Below the pieces are notes generated by a model. The model made no database searches and was not told the DNA's origin. It was given only the letters and a program-made list of their open reading frames with translations. This document shows, piece after piece, positions 26,641 through 64,000 of a stretch of 64,000 nucleotides of DNA. Both the position numbers and the translations under genes were made by a program. Position 1 is the stretch's first letter, and each line of letters opens with the position of its first letter. Origin of the DNA: Lutjanus erythropterus (Eukaryota > Chordata > Actinopteri > Lutjaniformes > Lutjanidae); assembly GCA_020091685.1 (NCBI GenBank), contig CM034613.1, positions 12,568,772 to 12,632,771 of the forward strand, written 5' to 3'.

Positions 26641-27591
26641 CGTTTTTAGTCAAGCGTCTGAAATGAACTTCACAATAAAAGTCCCCCATTGTTTTGTTAT
26701 CTAAAAACTTTTATTATGAAGCAGTCGTCAGTAACTTAACATGACTCCTATCAAGCTGAAAGTGAATATGACATAGTAAAATAAAGCAAATACCTCAAAG
26801 TGCAAACAGCGGCACATGAGAGAAACGAAACTTCAAACCACAGAGATTTAGTTAGAAGATACAAAAGTACTGGGAACTGAGCACAGAGACTTTTAAAAAC
26901 CCCTTTCCCCTTGATCTCCTCTATTTCCACTCTTAATAATTTTAATGTATATAGATCAAATTGCCAGAGTTTTCCTCTACTTTTTGCATTTTACCCATAA
27001 CTTTTAAACTCCAGCCGTTGCTCTTTTCCAGCACTTCAAGCTTTTGACTTATGAATGAGCATTGGCTCATTTATTTACAGAAAGGCAGTGTGATGGCACT
27101 AATGACTGTTCTTCCAGTTAAACTGTGATTTATTTGGCTTTGAAGCTTTGAAAAAACATCCTGTAGACAAACACAGTTTGGAAGCACAGTTGACGATATG
27201 GAGCAAAAGATGGTCCAGAAAGTTTTGAGGTTCTGAAGATGATGTTTTGCTGCTGTTTTACTTTTACCTTTCATGCTTTTATGTTGTTTGCAGTTGCAGT
27301 ATGTAGCAAAAGCTCTTTTTATGTATCATCAATCATAAATAAACTGGTTCCCAGATGTTTGTTCTCTCTGTTTTCACCATCTTTTGACAACTTCTCATCC
27401 ATTTTGCGTTTTTCAGACAGAACTAATGTTCATCACAGGGGATGGTATAAGCGGGGAAGTAAGGAGCACAGAAATCTTGAGCGGGTAGCTCACCTCCATA
27501 GAGAATGAAGGGACCACTGCTGACTTGTTGATCAGGCTGCTCAAATGCCACAATATTTTCTAATCCAAGTCCTCTTTCCATTTGTCTACAG

Positions 27592-58794
<31,203 letters not shown>

Positions 58795-58974
58795 GGGCGA
58801 GCGCCCGCCGACTCCTCTGACCCTGACTTGACCTTCGACTTTCCTCGACTTTTCCTGTCACACCTTTGCGCAAAGACCCCACCTCTCAGCACATCCAGAG
58901 CTGAGAGAAGACGCCGAGCGGCTGGACTTATTTGTTTAGTTTTGTTTTGGTTACAGTCATCTTGTTTCTCTTTT

Positions 58975-59010
58975 GGGGAGGAAGAGGAGGAGGAGGAGGA
59001 GGAGGGAGGT
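58975..59010. repeat. (GGA)n-rich purine tract in 3' UTR
   Basis: GGGGAGGAAGAGGAGGAGGA and GGAGGAGGGAGG just after the stop region. The tract is polypurine and could affect UTR structure. Confidence 0.85.
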
Positions 59011-59054
59011 GTTGGGGTGCAGCGCTGTTACTAGTCACTTTAATGCCCCTTTTG

Positions 59055-59085
<31 letters not shown>
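59055..59085. repeat. (GT)n in 3' UTR
   Basis: About 14 GT units with one TTT interruption, in the sense strand of the transcript, so a UG repeat in RNA. Confidence 0.9.
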
Positions 59086-59335
59086 AGAGCGGTGAGTGTG
59101 CATGCACACGTGAATGTACAGTATGTGTGCGTGTGTTTACAAGGGGCTTACAGCACAAGTTTATTAGCTAACTGCCATTTACGTTTCCGTTCTATGGAAT
59201 GCAACAGCATGCAACAACTCACCGATTTCAAGCCCTTAAAATCTGACCCCCAACTTTTGATCCCTTCACGGTCCCACGATCCACACGTGCATGCTCTGAA
59301 ACTAACAGATAACACCACTCATGTGCCGGAAACAA

Positions 59336-59341
59336 AATAAA
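59336..59341 (+). promoter_or_regulatory. pacs2: candidate poly(A) signal 1
   Basis: AATAAA followed about 25-30 nt later by a GT-rich stretch (CTTCAGTGTTTGCATG). It would give a 3' UTR of about 560 nt. Confidence 0.45.
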
Positions 59342-59998
59342 AACAGTTACGCAACAGGGCTTCAGTGTTTGCATGAGCCAGTGACAACACAAAGAAAAGT
59401 CTCCTCTGCTCACAAAATGCAGTCAAATAACTAAAAAGGTTTGCATGTGATGAATTCCTCAGATGCCCTTCAAAACAGGCCCATTCTTTCTTTTTTTATT
59501 TCAAGGGCTTCCATACAATTTAAAATATTTTTCCTGTATTAAAATAAGTAATTTGGATGTCTAATGCCAAATGTTTCCTTGCAGAAAAAAAGAATATCTA
59601 TAAAGGGGAAGTGTCTTTTTTTAAATTGTGCTCTAGTGAAAAATAGTCAAACCTTCCCTTTAAAGCTGTTTCGTGATGCATAGTGTATGTTTTTGTGAAG
59701 AGTTTCAGGATTTCAGGGCAGGGGGCTGCTGTAACGTGCAGTTTTGTTTATTTTCTTATTTGCTATGCACTTATGAATACACATCTGAGTGTTTGCAGAG
59801 TACAGCTGGTAAAAAATAGATGAGCCCTTTTAACAGCAGAGCCAACCAACTGTGCAACAGCAAACTGAAACAACAAAATGCAAATTTAAACAGTCCCAAA
59901 CTCAGCGGCGTTGTTGGGAATGTGATAGGAAAAATGTGTTTTCCCCCCCCTGCATAAACTCTGCTTTTCCATGCGGATCTTAACTGCAAAAATGGGAG

Positions 59999-60641
59999 TT
60001 AAAGGGGTAGTTCGCATCTTTTGACATGGGGTTGTATGACATACTCCTCACAGTCAGTGTATTACCTACAATAGATGGCTGTCAGCACGCCCCCAGTTTG
60101 GAGAAGCAGCAAGAGTACCAGCATGAATTTTAGCCACTTATAAAAAAAAAAAGTCCATATCAGTTCAAGTGTATGGTATATATAGAACTGCTGGAAACTG
60201 GAAATCGTTTTCTCTAAAACCACCAGACTCCATTGGCAAACACAGTAATTTTACCTTGCAGAACGTGGCGGTTGTTGGTCTACAACTGCCTCATTCTGTT
60301 TGTTTGTTTGCGTTATTGTGTGACTTTGGTGTTTTAAATCGTTACTTTGGAATCACCAAAGTAACACAATAATGCACACAAACTAATCAATCAAGTTAGT
60401 GGTAGACTAACAAGTTCTGCGTTCTGTGAGGTAAAATGATGACAAGAGAGGACAATATAACGGCTGATGACAATGTAAAGCAGTGAAAATATAGTTAAAC
60501 ACTTTGACATTTATTTTTTAAGGAACGCCTGTTTTTAGGTGTCTAAAAAAGTTTTGCTTAGCTCCTTACACCAGTACTCTGCCTGCTTCTTCAGACTATG
60601 AATAAGTACCTCACTTCAAAAAATCCAGACTATCCCTTTAA
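59999..60641 (+). mobile_element. TTAA-type MITE, second family, complete
   Basis: The ends AGGGGTAGTTCGCATCTTTT and AAAAATCCAGACTATCCCT are inverted repeats, each bounded by TTAA (59999-60002, 60638-60641). TTAA targets suggest a piggyBac- or Kolobok-type source. Internal GTATTACCTACAATAGATGG, GCACGCCCCCAGTTTGGAGA and CTTTGGAATCACCAAAGTAA match a common fish element. Partial copies lie at 39866 and 48850. Confidence 0.78.
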
Positions 60642-60889
60642 TCACCTGCAATAAAGCACAATGTTGTTTGCCAGTAGTCCCCAAGTTAAGTGAAAACAGC
60701 AGACCTGGTCAATTTTTAAGCATTTTGTGTTTCTCTTCTCCTTAAAAACCTTCATTTTTTCAGGGAAAAAAAAAATAAGTCTTTGGGTTGATTTGAATTA
60801 TTTTGGCACAGGTCTGCTACATGCTTTCTCTAGGATGTCGTGAGGTGATTAGTGAGTGTACAGTAACTGGTAACACGTGTGTGTGGTGA

Positions 60890-60895
60890 AATAAA
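60890..60895 (+). promoter_or_regulatory. pacs2: candidate poly(A) signal 2
   Basis: AATAAA within GGTGAAATAAATGTAATGTG. A GT-rich tract (GTGTGCGTGCGTGTGTGTCT, 60975 on) lies about 80 nt downstream, rather far for a typical site. Confidence 0.3.
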
Positions 60896-61144
60896 TGTAA
60901 TGTGGTTAAAAACAAAAAAATCACTAAATAGGAGGAATACTTTTTCTACAATGTGACAGAGGGCATGCAATTAGTGTGCGTGCGTGTGTGTCTGTTGGTA
61001 CTATGTGTTGGTCATTATCAATGTCATTGATTATCATATTAGGGCTGCAAAACCTGCAGTAGTTGTCTTGTTGACTTTGTGGCCTGGCACAAGGTGTTTT
61101 TTTTCCACTACTAAACAATCTGAAAAGGAAAAAAAATCAGTTAA

Positions 61145-62182
61145 CCCTTACTAAGTCCTGCCCCTTTTTGCTCAGCGCTCAGAGTTGAGCAAGCTTGGGA
61201 CCTGGGAAAACATCGGTCAACCTCTGCTTCCTGTACTTGGGCAAGGAAACTGAAACTTTTTTAGTTTCCTCGTACTTGGATAGGATACGCTCTGTGCTAC
61301 GCCCGTTTATGTTGAAAAGAAAACCAAATTTTGAAGATGGTTGAAAGATGTTTCTGGGGGACCTGTAAAAGTGACATTTATATGAATATATAGTTACATC
61401 TTAAGTTAGCTAACGTTAACAAAATGCTAGTTAATTAGCTAGCTAATCTCCACAGATCTGTGAGATTACACAGTACTAAAGCACACGCCTACAACAAGAC
61501 ACCTCGCAGTACAATCACAGCTAAGTTACATTTAGTCAGCAAAACTACCTTGTTATGTTAGCTAACTAGCTAGCTAACAGTTGACATAGATTATCTAGCT
61601 AGTTAGCTGGTGTTTTGCTAACATTAGCTATCAGATACTTGCTAGCTAATGGCGGATGTAGATTGAGAGGGGTCTATCTATGTCCTCACAGACTACATTA
61701 CACCCCCACTTCTCTACATCACACACGCCCTGACAGAACTTCCTGAATTACATACTTGAACCCAAACTAGAATCTTTTCCTAAACCTACCCAAATAATTT
61801 TTGTGCCTAAACCAAACTATGCAGTTTTGCTAGCTGCCGTAGGCATGTTCTATAGTAGCTACTGTTTACCTACACGTAGACCTTCCTGTCTAGATTAGCT
61901 AGTGGATTAGCTAGCATTTAGCTAACATTAGCTATCAGATATAACTTGCTAGCTAATGTTTGGTGTAGGTTAGCTAGCTAGCATTTTTCTAACATTAGCT
62001 AACTTAAGATCTGACTATATCTCTTTTACAGGTCCCCCAGTAACATCTTTTAACAATCTTCAATTTTTTATTTATTTATTTTTGTAAATATAGACGAGTT
62101 GACGCACATAGCGTATCTAAGAACAGGAACCAGGAAATGAGAAACCTGAGGAGGTTCCAAAAGTGCCGGGACTTAGCAGGGA
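61145..62182. mobile_element. foldback (long inverted repeat) DNA element, ~1.04 kb
   Basis: The termini CCCTTACTAAGTCCTGCCCC and GTGCCGGGACTTAGCAGGGA are inverted. A second inverted block pairs GAAGATGGTTGAAAGATGTT, GGGGGACCTGTAAAAG and ATCTTAAGTTAGCTAA (61334-61405) with their complements at 61983-62065. Between lie many AGCTAGC/GTTAGCTAAC palindromes and a duplicated block GCTAACATTAGCTATCAGAT (61617, 61921). The flanking octamers TCAGTTAA and TCAATCAA match at six of eight, which would fit a hAT-type origin. No transposase is seen. Confidence 0.75.
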
Positions 62183-62854
62183 TCAATCAAATCCACTTTT
62201 ACTGAAATAATTTGATTCTGTGCAAACCCAAGAATGTATCTGCAGCAGTGGTTTATAATAATTGTTCTAAAAGCAATTTTTAAAAAAAATGCAAAGCTGT
62301 GTAGCTCCTCTGCCTTGTGTCACCTACATCGTAACACTCTCCATCTCCAGTGAAGTATTAGCTACTTTTTTTTCTTTTTAATAGTGTTAATGCCAACATC
62401 GTTGATTTAAATGCTGTTTTTGTTCGTTTGAGATTAGAGTAGGAATTTTGGATTTTACAGTGTTACAGTCGTGATGTCAGCGGCGTGTCTCAAACTCGGC
62501 TCACTTCTCTGTTGGACAGCATCCACGACACGAGGTTTCAAACCCAACGTTTTCAGAGCTCGCTTTGTTTGTTCACCCTGTGTTTGGTTCACAGCTCGTC
62601 TGTCACTGCCGAACACACACTCAGTTTGGTGTTAAGTACTTCCAAATATTTGAATGTATTGAATTTAGTTTACATGTGCTGTCTTACATTTTTGTGAACG
62701 AATAAGTCTTAAGGCACAAGAATAGTTGTGTCTCACTGTAAATAATCATTTGGTGTTATTTGGGCTGAAACAGACGTCACATTTTGGACATAAAATGTTC
62801 CATCAGATGACAAGCAAGTTTGGATGCTGTTCTCCAAATACTTTTGTGTAAAAA

Positions 62855-62860
62855 AATAAA
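62855..62860 (+). promoter_or_regulatory. pacs2: candidate poly(A) signal 3
   Basis: AATAAA preceded by TGTA (62847) and followed by GT-rich CAGTAGGTGTCTTG about 20 nt later. This is the best-formed of the candidates but would require a ~4.1-kb 3' UTR. Confidence 0.4.
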
Positions 62861-62899
62861 AATACAAACATCCAGTAGGTGTCTTGAAAGCATCCCTGC

Positions 62900-64000
62900 C
62901 TAAACCTGTAGTTTTGCTGATAACCAGTTAAGGGCTTGACAGACGGACGGACTGACTGACGGGTTTCATTATTCCTGAATATCAGCGAGCGTTGATGTAC
63001 TGTAGTTTAGGTCGCTTAATCATTTCATTCCAAAATTTGACGCCTGCTCTTAAGAAGTATTTTTGGCATAAAATTAAGCATAATTTGCTGTTCTGAAATC
63101 AAACTAAATAAACCTTTGCTAAGAAAAAAGTACAATCACCTTGGGTACCACTTTAAAATAACTCATACTTAGAAACAGTTTAAGGGGTCGACCGTTATTC
63201 TTTTTCAGGGCTGAAACCGATTATTAGTGATTAAGGAAACCAATATTTGGAACTGATATAAATTTGCAATAAAAAGGACAATCTGTGTGTTAAAATTTAG
63301 AATAGCAATCTCCCACAAAAGGCCTTTTAATATGATTAATTAAAATAGAACTTTTCAACATTATCTTAAAACAAAAAGTGCAGGGAACTGCCAGCAGCAT
63401 TTCTTAAAGTTAAATGAAAAGTTTTTTAAAGTAAAAAATGAATAAAATTAGTTAAACCTAAATTTGTACTGAAATTTGTACTGAAATGCCTTAAAGCATA
63501 TGTTTATTTAAAGGAGAACTTTTCAGCATTATTATTATAATTTATGTTATTATTATCATTACTTATATTATATTCTCTGCAGTAGGATTAAAAAGTACAC
63601 AGATTTTGATAAACAAAAACATGCTGAAAATCGAAACCAATAATTGGCCAGGCCAATAATCGGTCGACCCTTACTTTATATGTCACTAATGACTTCATTA
63701 TCGTTAATAAATCATTTAAGAATACATTAAAGTTCTGCTGTTATGCATGAATGGGAAGAACTTAAGCGTTGTCAGATTGTGAGGTCACATTTCAGTGAAG
63801 TAGCCCTTTGGTTAATATACAGTATATACTCACTTTGTTTTTAAAGCTGAGCAGAAACATTTTTATTATTAACAATAAGTCAAGTCAGTACATGGAATGT
63901 GAATAGTGACACATTGTGACAAATAATCACCCAACTCTTCAGTTCCCTTCACATCTATAGAGTGTTTCAGTGCTGTTTAGCTCGTTGTTTTGGTTTAAGG
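62900..64000. other. downstream flank of pacs2
   Basis: Intergenic or very distal UTR, AT-rich. Another AATAAA lies at 63107. It contains the element at 63183 and nothing else recognised. Confidence 0.6.
63183..63672. mobile_element. hAT-like nonautonomous element (GGGTCGACCG ends)
   Basis: The ends AGGGGTCGACCGTTATTC and GGCCAATAATCGGTCGACCC are inverted repeats, with the internal motif AAACCGATTATTAGTGATTA near the left end. The element is about 490 bp with no open frame. The GGTCGACC-ended family is common in fish genomes. A clear target duplication was not found. Confidence 0.7.

Larger units (their letters stand above)
1..27591 (+). other. pacs2: pacs2 intron 1 (partial), no recognisable exon
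   Basis: I looked for the PACS2 first exon (a Met-Asn-Leu-Phe-Ala-Thr-Trp type motif ending in Arg) in this stretch and did not find it. No CpG island-like promoter is obvious. The stretch holds CA/GT microsatellites, MITE and hAT-type remnants, purine-rich low-complexity tracts (for example 4910-5330 and 16240-16640) and short CpG-containing unique patches. Open frames here are short and low in complexity or overlap repeats. An in-window exon 1 that I missed cannot be fully excluded. Confidence 0.75.
58795..62900 (+). other. pacs2: pacs2 3' UTR (end uncertain)
   Basis: Non-coding sequence after the TAG. It has a GGA-rich tract (58975-59010), a (GT)n (59055-59085) and candidate poly(A) signals at 59336, 60890 and 62855. 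A long UTR would include two DNA-element insertions (59999-60641, 61145-62182). The true end cannot be fixed without transcript data. Confidence 0.5.

Noticed and set aside
1-27591. search for pacs2 exon 1
   Set aside because: No segment encoding the conserved N-terminus with a donor in the needed phase (two bases of an Arg codon) was found. I therefore place it upstream of the window.

Overview
This is a vertebrate, almost certainly teleost, genomic window. It holds most of one protein-coding gene on the + strand, pacs2 (phosphofurin acidic cluster sorting protein 2). Twenty-three coding exons, numbered 2-24 here, run from 27592 to 58794. Every junction is GT/AG and in frame, and together they encode 853 residues plus one split arginine codon. 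The family's N-terminal exon (about 40 residues) was not found, so the first 27.6 kb is read as intron 1. Paralogue choice (pacs2, not pacs1) rests on diagnostic stretches such as [19 protein letters not shown] and GLINMAEV. The teleost call rests on several fish-typical repeat families I recognise: two Tc1-like families, hAT-type and TTAA-flanked MITEs, and dense CA/GT microsatellites.

Layout. 1-27591: intron 1, no credible exon, with repeats, microsatellites and a few CpG- or homeobox-site-rich patches that could be enhancers. 27592-33186: exons 2-4 (cargo/furin-binding region), with a Tc1-like copy in intron 2. 33187-46486: exons 5-9 (end of the binding region, acidic autoregulatory cluster, basic putative NLS, middle region), separated by large repeat-filled introns. 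48034-52842: exons 10-14, the Ser-rich regulatory middle region with an RQLSKP motif that fits Akt/14-3-3 sites. 53452-58794: exons 15-24, a compact 3' half encoding the conserved C-terminal PACS domain. 58795 onward: 3' UTR with several candidate poly(A) signals, then or including a 1 kb foldback element and two other DNA-transposon remnants.

No second gene, CRISPR array, complete virus-like element or confident RNA gene was found. The most interesting signals concern splicing and repeat biology inside pacs2. Two acceptors (exons 12 and 14) are built from TG microsatellites, another follows a (CT)n tract, and exon 11 has a NAGNAG acceptor. One degenerate ~19-bp minisatellite appears in two different introns, one copy inside a hAT-type MITE with a recognisable 8-bp target duplication. 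Repeat names come from remembered consensus sequences, not from a search, and none of the conservation suggestions has been tested by alignment.
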